Assembly (NCBI RefSeq): GCF_035046485.1
Contig: NC_085138.1
Span: 20,341,440-20,405,439, forward strand
Direction of reading: 5' to 3'
DNA length: 64,000 nt
Source: Aedes albopictus
Lineage: Eukaryota; Arthropoda; Insecta; Diptera; Culicidae
Below the pieces are notes generated by a model, which saw nothing but the letters and a program-made list of their open reading frames with translations, was not told where the DNA came from and did not search any database. The first letter of the stretch is position 1. Every line of letters starts with the position of its first letter. This document shows, piece after piece, positions 10,370 through 22,060 of this stretch. A program made the translations under genes and the position numbers.

Positions 10370-10514
10370 AGCAATCTCTGGAGAAATCGCACCAAAAACC
10401 CAAGAGGAATCACTACAGAATTCCAGTTGGAATTTCTGGAAGAATCCCTGGATCAATTAGTGGAGAAATCACCGGACAAATCCCTACAGGAATTCCTCAA
10501 AGAATCTTTTTTAA
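10370..10514. repeat. 12-nt repeat segment
   Basis: Degenerate GGAATTCC-type 12-nt units, orientation opposite to the array at 1-2075; interrupted on its right by a SINE and resuming at about 10735. Confidence 0.65.
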
Positions 10515-10730
10515 AAACGCAGACACCGCCTTCAGCCAGAGGCTGCACAGACTGAATTGAAACTTAAACACTAGACAAGGGACACACGGAGCATGCACCA
10601 GTGGATACGGAGAAGCAACTATTCTCACGAAAAGTTTCATCGCCCGGAGCGGGAATCGAACCCTCACCCCATAGCATGGTGCGATTAGAAGCTTGGTGAC
10701 CCTAACCGCACGGCTACGAGGCTTGTAAGT
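10515..10730 (-). mobile_element. tRNA-derived SINE inserted in a 12-nt array
   Basis: Minus strand shows a tRNA-like head: A-box-like TAGCCGTGCGGTTAGGG and B box GAGGGTTCGATTCCC, spaced as in a tRNA. The body continues to about 10515. No clear tail or duplication was found, so the outer ends are approximate. Confidence 0.65.
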
Positions 10731-10734
10731 AGTT

Positions 10735-12355
10735 TCTGTACAAAACTCTAGAGGAATTCCCGGATAAACCTCTTGATTTTTTTCTCTGATAAAATCCCTG
10801 CTGCAATCTACGAAGAAATCCCTAGAAGCATCCCTGCCTAGAGAAATTTATGGATAAATTTTTGGAGTAATTCCAAGAAGAATCCTAAAATGATCTATCA
10901 TTGAAATCCCTGAAGATGTCCCTGTTGGGATGCTTTAGGAAATTCCTAGGGAAATCCACGAAGGAATTTCTGAAAAAGTATGGGGAGCAATTCCTAGAGG
11001 AATTCAAGTAGATAAACCTTAAGAAGTTGTAGCATATGAAATCAATGAGAATTTCCAACAAAAGAACACTGGATCACCTACCCTGTCAAGAGTTTCCCAA
11101 ATGAATCTCAGAGGGAGTTCCGAAACAAATCACAAGAGAAGTTCTCGAAGCAATACCAAGAAATGTTTCGGTGAGAATACCAAAAGAAAATCCCGCTGGA
11201 ATCTTTGTGAAAACCGTGAAGGAATTTCTGGATAAATTGTTTGAATTCTTGGAAAAATTACTGAAGATATTCATTTTTTTTTCTAAGAAAGTCCTAAAGA
11301 AATCGCCGAAAAAAATCTCTGAATAAATCCCTGCTATATTTTGTGGAGGAATTCCAGCAGAAATTCCGGAAAAGGCCTAAGAGAAATTCCTGAAAGAATC
11401 CTCATATACATTTATGGATAAATCCACGGAGTCACTTCAGGAGGAATTATTGGAGAAATCCCGACAGAAATGTCAAGATAAAAAAGTTTCTGTAGATTCC
11501 TTAAAAAAGTTCTATCAAGAAAGCTACCGAAAACATCTGGACATATCACAGGAGGAATTCCTGGAATAATTTTAGAGAAATATGTGAAGGTATTCTTATA
11601 TAAATCTTCTGAAGTATTCCTAGAGGAACACTACGGCAGAAATGGAGAGGAAAATGGAAGAATAACAGAAGAAATTCCCGAAAGAATCGTAGCAAGAATT
11701 TTTGGAGGATTCCCAGCCGAAATTTCTGAAGGGATCCTGAGATAGATTCCAGAAAGAATCCATAGAAAAATCCCTAAGAAAAATCCTGGATAAATCCACG
11801 AAGTATTCCTTCGAGAAACATTAGGAGAAATCTCTACAAAAATATCTGGATAAATTCCTAGGATTTTTCTGTACAAATTCGTGGAATTAATTCTACAGGA
11901 ACACCAGCATAAATTTCTGGAGGAATTACAGCTCAATTCCCGAAGCAATCTCGAGAAAAACTTCTGGAGGTATCATAGGAGGAATTCTTGGGTAAGTTCT
12001 TGGGGTAATATCTGAAGGGATTCTTAAAGAAATGTCTGGAAAAAAAATCTTGAAAACCTGCAGGAATTCCTGCAGGAACACTAGCAAAAATTCCTGGAAG
12101 AATTCCAGTAGAAATTTCTAAAGGAATTGAAGCAAAAATTGCTCGAGAAATCCCTGCAGTTTCTAATAAGAATTCTTGAAGGAATCCCAAGAGAAATGTA
12201 TGGTGGAATCTTCGGAAAATACCTGGGGATATCCCTGAAAGAAACCCGACAACCGTTCCTGAAATAATCCCTGCAGAAAATTTACAGCATAAATTCCTGG
12301 AGCAAGCCCAACAAGTATTCCTGGAGGAATCCCTGGAAGTATCTCTGTAAATAAG
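10735..12355. repeat. 12-nt degenerate tandem repeat array
   Basis: Continuous GGAATTCCTGGA-type units with the 4-residue peptide periodicity in open frames on the minus strand (11631-11948, 11933-12361). These frames are repeat artefacts. Confidence 0.8.
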
Positions 12356-12360
12356 CAGCA

Positions 12361-12636
12361 AATTTAGTATTTTTTTCTATTTTAGGTAACTGAATCAGTC
12401 GGCGTGAAAATTTGTTTGCAGAAGTTTTTTGGGCCGGATATGGTTCTTATGGTGGTTTGAGAATACGCCATTTTGGTCACGGAGCTGTTCACTGACAGTC
12501 CAACGAGCTGTTTACATGGACTTGGTCTCTGGCGGAGATTCGGCAAAACTGTTTATGATAGAATTTCAGTACAACATGAGTTTGATGATTGATTTTGTAC
12601 TAGTAAAGTTCAGCTGTTTACTGACAATAGGTCAAC
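12361..12636. other. unassigned sequence
   Basis: About 280 bp without repeats, a convincing gene or TIRs. Nothing recognisable. Confidence 0.3.
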
Positions 12637-12638
12637 TA

Positions 12639-12775
12639 CCCAGGTAACATTTTTTAGTCAAATAGACTAGAAGAAGTTTTTAGAACCGTCATAAAACCAA
12701 AATAAAAGGTATCAGGTTTTATGACAGTTCTAAAAACTTCTACAAGACTTATTAGCCATCAAAATGTTGCTTGGG
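12639..12775. mobile_element. 137-bp hairpin MITE, TA target site
   Basis: Arms CCCAGGTAACATTTTTTAG and the complement of CTAAT...AATGTTGCTTGGG fold into one hairpin, with a mirrored TTTTTAGAAC core. TA flanks both ends (12637-12638, 12776-12777). Confidence 0.8.
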
Positions 12776-12834
12776 TATGCTCTCGTATACCGTAGGGCAG
12801 TTACGAATATACGTTATATCGAAGAAATTCGCTG

Positions 12835-12915
12835 AAATTTCCGGTACGAAGGGTCCATGGATCGAACCCAGATATCGTCTGTATGGTCTTGACGAGCTGC
12901 CGCATGATAACCAAT
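12835..12915 (-). mobile_element. possible tRNA-like SINE head, degenerate
   Basis: The minus strand reads ATCTGGGTTCGATCC (B-box-like), with a looser A-box-like TGGTTATCATGCGG upstream. There is no tail or target duplication. It may be an old SINE fragment or chance. Confidence 0.35.
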
Positions 12916-13290
12916 TCAGATCTACTTCGCCTAAGTTGCTCATTAAGTTATTAGCATTAAAAATTACTTTGTTTTACAGTGTTCGAAATTCTCTAAAGTG
13001 TCACGCGACGCGATGAGAATTTCCCATATGATTCAAGAGCTCCTTATCATTGATTGCTATGCATTTCCTTACGTGCGAATTTTCGGTTCGCTACGCGTGA
13101 CGCATTGACTATGGTCGCCATTTAAACTCATATCGCCTCGATAAACCAGAAATACATGGAGCAATTTTGAAGGCAAAAAGCTCGTTGTATGTGGCACAAT
13201 CTATCGGTTTTTATTCATCTATTAAACAATAATATCCCTGCTTCCGGCCCTCGATTTATTGTAGTAAGGTACATATCTTCTCGGGGTCTT

Positions 13291-14803
13291 CTACAGATAC
13301 CCGTATCTTATCAAGTCCCGAATGATGGCCGCCATCCGAGTTTTGTACTTTTCTTCGGAGTCTGTCGCCTCGTTCATATCCGGAACGCAGACCATCGGCA
13401 CAATAAGCAATGCCATCAGGATGCCGAACTTGCCGCAGGCCTTGAGTTGCCGCAGCAAAGCGGTGAAGGGGAACTGACGGCTAGGATCTCCACCGAGTTT
13501 CTCCAGCAGCTGCCCTAACGAGTTGTAGTAGATGCGAAGCATTTCGTCGTAGTGCTGGCGGCGGAACGCTTCATCGGTGCATACGAAAATGAAGTACAGT
13601 AGGTCGAGCGCTGGCGATGCGTAACGGCAGAGTTGCCAATCAAGGAGCACGATTTCGGTTGGTACACCTCGCTGAAAGTTACGAAACAGGTTAGAACTTC
13701 AGAAACTTTAGATGAGAAGCAAGATTAATTACCTTATAGGAGTAGATCATATTGTTGATCCAACAATCCCCGTGTCCCAAGACTGCATACGGCTCGGCAT
13801 ATTCTGCACTGGTGATTGTAGATATATCGTCGAACATAGTTTCCTTAAGCTTCAACAGCTTTTGTCGAGCTTTCTCTTCATGAGATTCTAGGGTACCAAT
13901 CGCTCGGTCTAACGACATGTTCATCATCATTATGAATCCTTCGTTCGTTCTCATCATCGCGTTCAGGGGATCAGGTACTTTGAACTGTTCGAACACTTCC
14001 GGTCGTTGTTCCCTCATCGCAAATGAAACGGCATGTAGTCTACCAAGCTGAATCATCAGCAGACGGGCATGCTCGTAGTTGGTCGGCACCAGCTTGTTCC
14101 ACATGCGGTATTCCTTCAGCCGCAAGTCATCCATAATGATGACAGATTCTTCTTTGGGTAAATCCGCATAGGCTAGATAACACTGGGGAGCGTTGAAGAA
14201 CCCAATGTCCATCTCTTCAGTAACACCCTTCTCCCGTTGGAATTCGTACATGGCCGGGAGCAATTTGGAGTACGCCATAACTTCACGATCGAAGAGCGGC
14301 ATCAAACCGAACTGGTGACGATGGGCATCGTTAATCGGTGGAATCTTGCACAGAACTACCAGCTTACGGTCACCTTCGGTGATGGTAGCTCGGAACATTT
14401 CCGCCACGAAGCCATCACCCTTACCGGAACCTGACTCGAACGTAATTTCAAATTGACCAGGTGTGAAGCCTTGTTCTGGAGCGATTCGAGCGACTGCGTC
14501 ATACATGAATTGTGGCATTCCGTCCGACCGCTTCCGGTAGATCACCCCAGGCACAGGGACAGCGATTTGTGGTTCAACATCCGTCGGGGTCGCTTCAAGT
14601 TGAACTTCTACTGAAGTCATCACTGGCTGAACCTGTTGAGAGATTTCTTCGGCATCATTGCCTTCTGCACTGGGAGCTACGGCTTTTACTTCAGCATCCT
14701 CCAAGACCGTTTCCACGCTAGCATGCTGTTGCTCTGTGGACACTTGCTCCGACGCTGTCGATGACAGGGCGGACCGTTCGTGAACTGGAGTTTCTTCACC
14801 CAT
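13291..14803 (-). CDS. EcKL-2: ecdysteroid kinase-like protein, two exons (483 aa)
   Basis: EcKinase-family small-molecule kinase. Exon 1 is 14803-13733 (357 codons); the intron 13732-13672 (61 bp) has GT...AG ends; exon 2 is 13671-13291 (126 codons plus TAG). The join is phase 0. Residues about 1-88 are an acidic, Ser/Thr/Gln-rich extension of low complexity; the kinase domain follows, with Lys153 (LCKIPP), Glu174 (FDREV), catalytic HGD 344-346 with N350/N351, and Asp368 (LLDWQ), ending in RYGYL. The start MGEETPV is shared with EcKL-3 and lies about 47 nt after an initiator-like site. TTTATT (AATAAA on minus) at 13255-13260 is 31 bp past the stop. Compared with EcKL-3 it lacks about 22 residues near the C-terminus. 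Substrate unknown: ecdysteroid or xenobiotic phosphorylation is inferred from the family. Confidence 0.9.
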
Positions 14804-14847
14804 AGTACGTGTTCACTGTTTGCTCTCGGGTCGAAACTTGAAGCCGT

Positions 14848-14945
14848 ACTGAACCTGTTGCGTCAATCGGAGTCTTTCGCTTTTAGTTACGTTCTATGGG
14901 GGATTATTTGGTGATATCTGCTATCTTATCAAATTCATTTATCAA
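14848..14945 (-). promoter_or_regulatory. EcKL-2 promoter: paired GATA boxes and initiator-like TCAGT
   Basis: Reading the minus strand, TTGATAA lies about 13 bp before GATAAGATAG (14921-14930), then about 75 bp farther comes TTCAGTACGG, whose TCAGT (14852-14848) fits the arthropod initiator. The ATG follows about 47 nt later. No TATA box. EcKL-3, -4 and -5 show the same order. Confidence 0.55.
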
Positions 14946-15109
14946 CGCAAAAAGTTGTAGGTTGGTTGTGAGAGGTTAGGCAACACCGTTTTATGAATGG
15001 AAGCCCGTATCGACGTGAGTTACTTGCATTTAAGGTGAAATGGGTGCGCGTTCAGGCCTTACCTCAAATATGGTGATTTTTCAAGATACATAATTCTGAG
15101 CTGTTTTTG

Positions 15110-15818
15110 CGTTATCCGAATCATTTGCTTCTACGATTCATTCAGGGACTCCATCGAGAATTCCTCTTGGAATACCTGTATCAATTCTTCCAAGGATTTC
15201 TTCAGCTGTTCTTTTATGGATTTCTCAAGATATTTCTTGAATACACTTCTAAAGATTACTTCGACTGCCTGATAACTCATACCAAAAATTTCTGCAGAGT
15301 TTTCTCTAGCAATTCCTCCTAGAATATCTCTAGAAATTCTTAATATGATACTTCTGCGGTTCTAATAGGGACTTCTCCATGGATTCCTCCAGAATACCTC
15401 TATCGATTCTATCGTATTCCTTTAGGCATTTATTCAAGGAATTCCCCCCGCATGCTTGATGGGGTTTTTCTAATAATTCCTGTGGATATTCTTTCAGCAA
15501 TTGCTACTATGATTTCACTGGAAATTGAAGAACTCTTGGTGGGCCCATTCAAGACAATCTTTCATGGATTATTCCAGAAGTTCCTCCGGTGATTCTCCCA
15601 AGAACATCTTTAGAGATTTTATCCAGCTGGGATCCGTCAAGCAATTGCAACTGCGGTTCTATCAGCAATTCCTACTAGGACTCCTCCGGAGATTATTTGT
15701 TTCATGGATTTCTAGAGATTTCTCATGGGATGTTTTCAGGACTTTTTGCTGGGATTATTTATGGCAATATTTCGGACATTTTTCCAGAAGTTCCTCCGGT
15801 GAATCTTCTTAGAATTCA
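15110..15818. repeat. 12-nt degenerate repeat array
   Basis: TTCCTCCAG-type units in the same orientation as 1-2075, directly abutting the TIR element at 15823. Open frames 15107-15322 and 15525-15812 come from the periodicity. Confidence 0.7.
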
Positions 15819-15822
15819 TCTA

Positions 15823-17133
15823 CACGGTGTTCAATAAGTTCGGATACATAGTAAAATTAAATTTATTTCCCATCTGTAATTCAGATTTGGAAAGTGAATG
15901 TATTATTTGAAAGCTCACATAATACTCATCAAATACAGTATATGTTTTGAAATAAACTGTCCTTTATCCTTTTGTAATAATTGCAAATGTGTCTCAAGTT
16001 CCTTTCGGCCGGCACGCACGTCTGTCATTGGTATTTCGACTAGTTTTCATTGACTAATGGTGTTAAGTTAAATCAAATTAGGTTGTTGTCCTCAGCATTA
16101 GTGGTAGCAACTATGGCCATACGAAATAATCTATAAGATTCAGATTGGATGAAGTACGGACTCATTTTATTTTGTTCTTTAAAATTGCTAAAATTGCCGC
16201 TGTACCTGGTTTAATGATTTTTGTTTTGTCAAAATGCAAGGCTGCGTTATATCTCATTTTAATCCATTATTATCTTTTCCAAAACTTGATTATATCCCTA
16301 TTGTGGCAAATTTTAATCAAAATTGGCTTTATATAATGTGTTTATGCCTTTTTCATAGATTTAAGCGCATTTTGACTAAACTTGCAAATGTATCACCATA
16401 TTATCACTTAAATAGCAGTGTAAAGCTTTTGTCTATTAATTTAGTTATTTTAATATAGTATAGTGAGATGTAAACTCAAAATTCAACGGTTTAGACTTCT
16501 GTAGCTTGAGCAACTTACCGAAAATTATTTCAGCGTGCCGGAGCTAACAAACTTTAGATACATCTAAGGCTTACAAAAAAAGGTAGAAAAAGACTTTATT
16601 CAAAACCATATGCTATATTTGATCAGTGTTATATGACCTTTCAATAAATACATTTACTCAAGGTTGCAATGATTCATTTTCAAAAATTTACATTCATTTG
16701 CTATTATCTCGAGCATGCTATCGAAAAACAATGTATGGATGAATTGAACCTTGTAGTTTTATCTGAAAGTTCGCCGAATAGCGTTAGGGTCGCACACGCA
16801 TACCAAAGTCGTGAGAGAGCTGTGAAGGCAACTCTCCACGCGGTGAATATAAATTTCATTCACGCTGTGGAAAGTTGACTTCACAGCTCACTCACGACTT
16901 AGGAATGCGTGTGCGATCCCAATGTTATTCGGCAAACTTTCAGATAAAACTACAAGGTTAAATTCATCCATACATTGTTTTTCGATAGCATGCTTCTGAA
17001 CTGAGATAATAGCAAATGAATGTAAATTTTTGCAAATCAATGGTTGCAACCTTGCATTTACTTTGAAAATCTGAATTACAGATGTGAAATTAATTCAAGT
17101 TATATGGTGTATCCGAACTTATTGAACACCGTG
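15823..17133. mobile_element. TIR element, TA target site (mariner-like), 1.3 kb
   Basis: The ends CACGGTGTTCAATAAGTTCG and its complement are flanked by TA (15821-15822, 17134-17135). The inverted similarity extends about 90 bp inward (CTGTAATTCAGATTT in both arms). The interior has no transposase. A hAT-like foldback (16659-17054) is nested near the right arm, and the left arm keeps the matching unbroken sequence. Confidence 0.85.
16659..17054. mobile_element. hAT-like foldback MITE, copy 2
   Basis: Same family as 5857-6259: ends CAAGGTTGCAA...TTGCAACCTTG and a mirrored core with its turn near 16855. A perfect 8-bp duplication CATTTACT (16651-16658, 17055-17062) supports the hAT assignment. 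It sits within the TA-flanked element 15823-17133. Confidence 0.88.
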
Positions 17134-17135
17134 TA

Positions 17136-18448
17136 GAGAATTTATCCAGGGATTCTTCCAGTAATTTCTCATAGAATTCCTGCAGAAACTCTTCGTGACC
17201 TTCCTCCAGAAATTCCAGGCTGAAATTCCTCAAGCAATTCTTCCAGCTATTCTTGCTAGGACTCCTCCAGAAATCCTAACTGTGATACTTCAAAAATTCT
17301 GCTAGGGATTCCTTAAGAGCTTTCTCTTGGCTTTTTTTCTGGGATCCATCCAGGCAATCTTCCTGGAATTCAGCAGCAGTTCCTTCGGTTGCTCATCCAA
17401 GGATTTCTCTAAGGACTGATCCAGGATATTTTCCAGCGATTTTATCCGAAGATTCCTCCACAAATTTCTCATGGAATTCCTGTAGAAACTCCGCTTGGTC
17501 TTCCTCGATGGATTCCTAAAACAACTCTTTCAACGATTGCTCCTTCAAATATTCTAACTATGGTTCCTCCAGGAATTATTTTTAGGAATTTATCCTGGAA
17601 TTCTTCCGAAAAATCTTCCTGAGACTCTTACAAATACCCCATTCGATTCTTTCAGGGCATTCTCTGTGGATTCCTTCAGAATACCTCTACCGGTTCTTCC
17701 CGGGACTTCTCGATGTATTCCTTCAGGTATTTCTCTAGGGATTTTTCTTTGGATTACTCTAGGCATTCCTAATGGGGTTTCTCTAGAGAATCCTGATTAT
17801 TTTCTCCAGCAATTCCTAAGACTTTTTTCTAAAATTTGTACAATGATGCATCCTTCGAAAATTTTTTCCAGAGATTTTTCCTGAGAATCTTCCAGAAGTT
17901 CGTCCGTTGATTCCTCAAGGAATTTTGATTCAAAGATTCTCTCCTGAATGTATAATGGGATTCCTACAGGAATTTCTGTTGGCCTTTCTCCAGGAATTCC
18001 AGCTGGAGGATTCCGCAAGCAATTCCTGCTGTGGTTCTTCCAGCAATTCCTCCTAGGACTCTTCCAGAAATACTTACTATACTACATCCCGGAATTCTTC
18101 TAGGGATTCTCCTAAGAATTTCTCCTGCGATTCCTTCAAAAATTCTGGCTGGGATGATTCAAGGCAAGGATTCTTCCAGAAGTTCCTTCGGTGTTTTTTT
18201 CTAGAAATTTCATCTCGGATTTTTTCTTGGAGTTTCCTCCAGGAGGAACTCCTCTTGACCCACATCCAGGAGCTCAAGCTGGGATTCCACAAGCGATTCC
18301 TGCTGTGATTCGTTTCGTGCCTCCTGAAACTCCTCCACAAATTACTGTGATTTCTGCAGGAATTGATCTAGGGATTTCTCCTGGCTTTCTTGCTGGGATT
18401 CTTCTGGGCACTCTCCATATGATACTTCCCGACATGCCTTTGGTGATT
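17136..18448. repeat. 12-nt degenerate repeat array
   Basis: Resumption of the array interrupted at 15820, with the same TTCCTCCAG orientation. It contains no supported gene; the frames 17666-17884 and 18191-18547 are periodic artefacts. Confidence 0.75.
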
Positions 18449-18452
18449 CTTA

Positions 18453-18792
18453 AGGCGAAACTGGAAGCATTTTCTAATTTTTTTGGATTTGATTTTTTAT
18501 TAAATAACGAAGCAATATTTTCAAAATCGGTTTTCGTGCACATGTAGATTATGGATCAAGGTATCTTCTGATTTTTTTTGAGGTGGGAAATGTTTTCCAT
18601 TTTTGCAAAAACCATTTTTTTTGTGAAATTCCATTCAAAAATGGATTCTGCAAAAACGAAAAACATTTTTCACTACATACATACCTTGATCCATACTCTA
18701 CATGTGCACGAAAACCGATTTTGAAAATATTGCTTCGTTATTTAATAAAAAATTAAAAACCAGAAAGTGAAGAAATTCTTCAAGTTTCGCCC
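18453..18792. mobile_element. hairpin MITE, TA target site, 340 bp
   Basis: The arms AGGCGAAACTGGAAG and CTTCAAGTTTCGCCC are mirrored through a shared AAATAACGAAGCAATATTTT block, with TA at 18451-18452 and 18793-18794. The centre is an A/T-rich loop around 18600-18660. Inserted in a 12-nt array. Confidence 0.8.
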
Positions 18793-18799
18793 TAATGGA

Positions 18800-20040
18800 A
18801 TTTTTCTAAATAGCCATCCAGGCATTCCTCCATAGATTGCTCAAAAAGTTTCTTATGAAGTTACTTCTGAAACCGTCGCGGCCTTACTCCAGAAATTCCA
18901 GCTTAAGGAATCCCAATGGAAATCTCCTGAAAGAATTTCAGGAGACAGCAAATCTCTAGTGAAATCCCATCAGGAATGCCTGGAGGGATCCTAAAAGAAA
19001 ATCCTTCAATATATACCAGGAGGAATACCTAGAGAAACCCCTGGTGAAATCGGTTGATGTTTTCTGGAGAAATCCATTCAGGAGTCCCTGAAGAAATCAC
19101 AGGAGAAATGTTTGGAGGAATCCAAGGAAGATTGCCCGCAAGAATCCAGCAAGAATATCAGCAGCGATCTCACGAGGAATCCCTAGAAGATGTCATGGAG
19201 GTACACCAGCTAGAATTGCTGGAGGAGTCCTTGGAGGAATTGCTGGAAGAACCGAAGTCTTGCTGGGATAACTCAAGCAATTAATGACGGAAATTATTCA
19301 GCAATTCCTAGAGGATTCAAAAGGGCAATTACTGCAAAAATACCATATGAAATTCTTGTGAAATCCTAGCAAAGATACTTGAAAAAAAAACCTGGTAGGT
19401 GTTCCTGAAGGAATCCCAGCAAGAACTCCTGGAGATATTCTGAGATGATTTGGATAAACTGTATAATGCTTCTTAAAGGGACATTCTTTCCCGAGGGAAG
19501 CATCTCGGAAGAAATTTCTAGCACAATCTCATCAGGTATACCTGGAGGAATTCTAAGGAGACTTCTCAAAAGATTTCTCCAACAATTTTTTGAAGGGACG
19601 ACTGCTCGGGTTCTCTGAAGATCCCTCTAAGGATCCCTCCAGGATTTCTTCCTGGAATTCTTCTCCAAGGATTCCTCTTGCAATACATCCAGTATATAGC
19701 AGGGATTCCAAAAATACCTTCTGGAATTTCTTTGGGATTTTTTTTTTGAGATTTCGATGGAATATCTCCAATAAGTATAAATATTGCTCTTAAAAGTCCT
19801 GCAGGAATTGCTGATGATTTTCTGCAGATATTGCATGCGAAACCCAGAAATAAATCAGGAGGATACCTATTACCTACCTGAAATGTCTAGAAAAAAACAC
19901 CAGTAGCAGTCCTGGAGCAATTCCAGCCGAAGTTCAAGAGGATTTCCAGTAGGAATAACTTACTTCTGAAGAAATCCATGAACAAATTTCAGCAGGAATT
20001 GCTGGACGAGTCCTAGTAAGAAATTCCTATTGGTAATGCA
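18800..20040. repeat. 12-nt degenerate repeat array, mixed orientation
   Basis: Both orientations of the unit occur: TTCC-type near 18800-18900 and 19590-19720, GGAA-type over most of 18905-19560 and 19850-20030. Confidence 0.7.
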
Positions 20041-20063
20041 TGAACATTTGAGGAGTCCAGGTG

Positions 20064-20285
20064 CAAAGGGGTGTAAGTGACCATTTTCTCGATTTCGTGT
20101 TTAAAATCTTATAATTTTAAACTTTTAGGAACTGTTTCGAGATTATTTTTACGATGAATTACAATAAATCGGAGAAAATTGGGTCGATTTTGAAATTTTA
20201 TACATTTTGCATGGAATGAAAAAATAATTGAAAACTTTAAACCTCATTTACTCGAAAGTTGATTTTTGTCACTTACACCCCTTTG
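20064..20285. mobile_element. MITE of the CAAAGGGGTGTAAGT family, complete copy
   Basis: Ends CAAAGGGGTGTAAGTGAC and GTCACTTACACCCCTTTG are perfect complements. The 222-bp element lies between 12-nt arrays. A second, right-truncated copy is at 29346-29555. Confidence 0.82.
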
Positions 20286-20319
20286 TTTCTAACTCCATCA
20301 ATTCTTGTGTAATTCCTTG

Positions 20320-20900
20320 TAGAAATTTATGGAAGGATTCGAAGAGGAATTCCTGGAAGAATTCTTGGTCAACACCTCTGGAAGAAGCACAGGAGAAATT
20401 TCTGGGAGAGTCCGTGGAGAAATCCCTTCAAATGTCTCAATGAGAATTTAAGGAGGAATCTTTACAGACATTCTTGGAGGATTTTTGAGAGCAATATCTG
20501 AATGTATCCCTGGAAGAGTTCCTGGAGAAACCCTTGAAGCTATTTTTTTTTTCAGAAATCCTCGCTGGAATCGCCTAGAGAAGCTCATCAGGTACTCCTG
20601 ATGGCATTCCTCTTGGAATTTCCTCAAGGAGTTTTAAACATATTTTTATACATATTCCTTCTGTGATACCTTCGAGGACTCCTCCAGAGATTTCTCCAAG
20701 CAATTCTTCTTGCGATACATTTATAGATTTCTTCAAGGATTCCTTAAGATTGTTTTTCCTACTCCTACTCCTACTGGAATTTCTCAAACATTTTCACCTG
20801 GGATGGCTCTAGAAATTCCTCTTGAGAGCCCTTCTAGAATTCCTGGAGGATTCTCAGCAGACATTGCCTGAGAAATCTCAACAAAACTTCATGGTGGATT
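20320..20900. repeat. 12-nt degenerate repeat array, mixed orientation
   Basis: GGAA-type units to about 20560, then TTCC-type to about 20770, then mixed. No gene supported. Confidence 0.65.
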
Positions 20901-20903
20901 GCA

Positions 20904-21898
20904 GGATTGGACGGGACAAGTTGAGCACCCTTAGGATCACGAGGAGTTTATTGAAAGTGAACGCAAGTTTTCGAAGTATCTCTCAGTAGTTTTTTTTTTC
21001 TATATCATATTTTCTATCACTAATCAACACGACAGGATTCAAAATTCACAATAAAGATGATTCATTTCACTAAACCAAAAAGATGTGTTATGGTCAGCTC
21101 GAACATACTGTGGGACAAGACGAGCACCCCTACGGGGAAAAAAGAGCACTCCATTAAAATAACAATATCTATACATACATATAAAAATGCAGTGACATAC
21201 GTGGGACCGCGCATAACTCGCGAACGGAACGTCGGATTTGGGTCATCTTGGTTTTATTCTGTTAGTTTTCACCCAAGGAAGGTTTATGAGGCAAAAAACA
21301 TGGAAAAATTGAAAGTTTTTGAAAATTGATTTTTTATGCAATTTGTTTATGGGGACTTGGCCTTGGCTAGAAACTTGAAACGTCAAAAACGCAGTAGGCA
21401 AGACAAAGTTTGCCGGGTACAGCTAGTTTTACCTTAAAATTGGCCACACAGCGAGTGATACGCAACCGAAAAGTTGCAGAGGATGCGGAACCTATGTTTT
21501 AGCATTATTGGTGTGATTACTATAATTTCTAAATGTGTTCTGTATTCCCATGAGAGGTGCTTATCTTGCCCCACTATAGGGAAAAGAGTTAAATCGAATA
21601 AAATATAATGTTTTTCTTAAGAAAATCTTTTCTAATCTAAGTAAAAATGTTCTGCAGTAATGTTGGCTGATAACAAGAATTATGGTAAAAATTTGATACT
21701 GGCTCTAAAACCTTATTTTGATCTGAACATTTCTTACAAGAAAAAGCTAAAATCCATGATATTGACTAAATTGACGATATTTTTCCATTCTTTCATTACG
21801 AAGTATCTTTTATCAGGTATAAACAAAAATTATCATTAAAGTAGTGAAACGAGGGGTGCTCATCTTGCCCCGGATGGCCATCTTGCCCCGTCCTACCC
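20904..21898. mobile_element. TIR element with GGGRCAAG-type ends, about 1 kb
   Basis: Left end GGATTGGACGGGACAAG with TTGAGCACCC; right end GGGTGCTCATCTTGCCCC and CTTGCCCCGTCCTACCC form imperfect inverted repeats. A further internal copy (GGGACAAGACGAGCACC) is at about 21112. There is no coding capacity. It carries a Helitron at 21168-21426. End positions are plus or minus a few bases and no target duplication was found. Confidence 0.65.
21168..21426 (+). mobile_element. short non-autonomous Helitron
   Basis: Starts TCTATACATACATATAAAAATG after an A and ends CTAG before a T, with the 3' hairpin GGCAA...TTGCC (in GGCAAGACAAAGTTTGCC) about 10 nt before the end. These are the Helitron rules (5' TC, 3' hairpin plus CTRR, insertion between A and T). 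It shares its 3' end with the Helitron at 58823-59127. Confidence 0.8.
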
Positions 21899-21899
21899 T

Positions 21900-22060
21900 A
21901 CTAGAAATTTCTGAATGTTTCCAGCATCACTTCTAGAGAAAACTAAGCAATAATTCCTAAAGGAATTTCAAGTTGCTTCCCAGCTAGAAAATTTAGAAAA
22001 AAAATCTGAAATTATCGTCATCCCCGAAGGAATCAAAACAGGATTTTTTTTTAAAGAATC
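21900..22060. repeat. 12-nt repeat remnant
   Basis: Weak degenerate GGAATTCC-type units. Confidence 0.4.
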
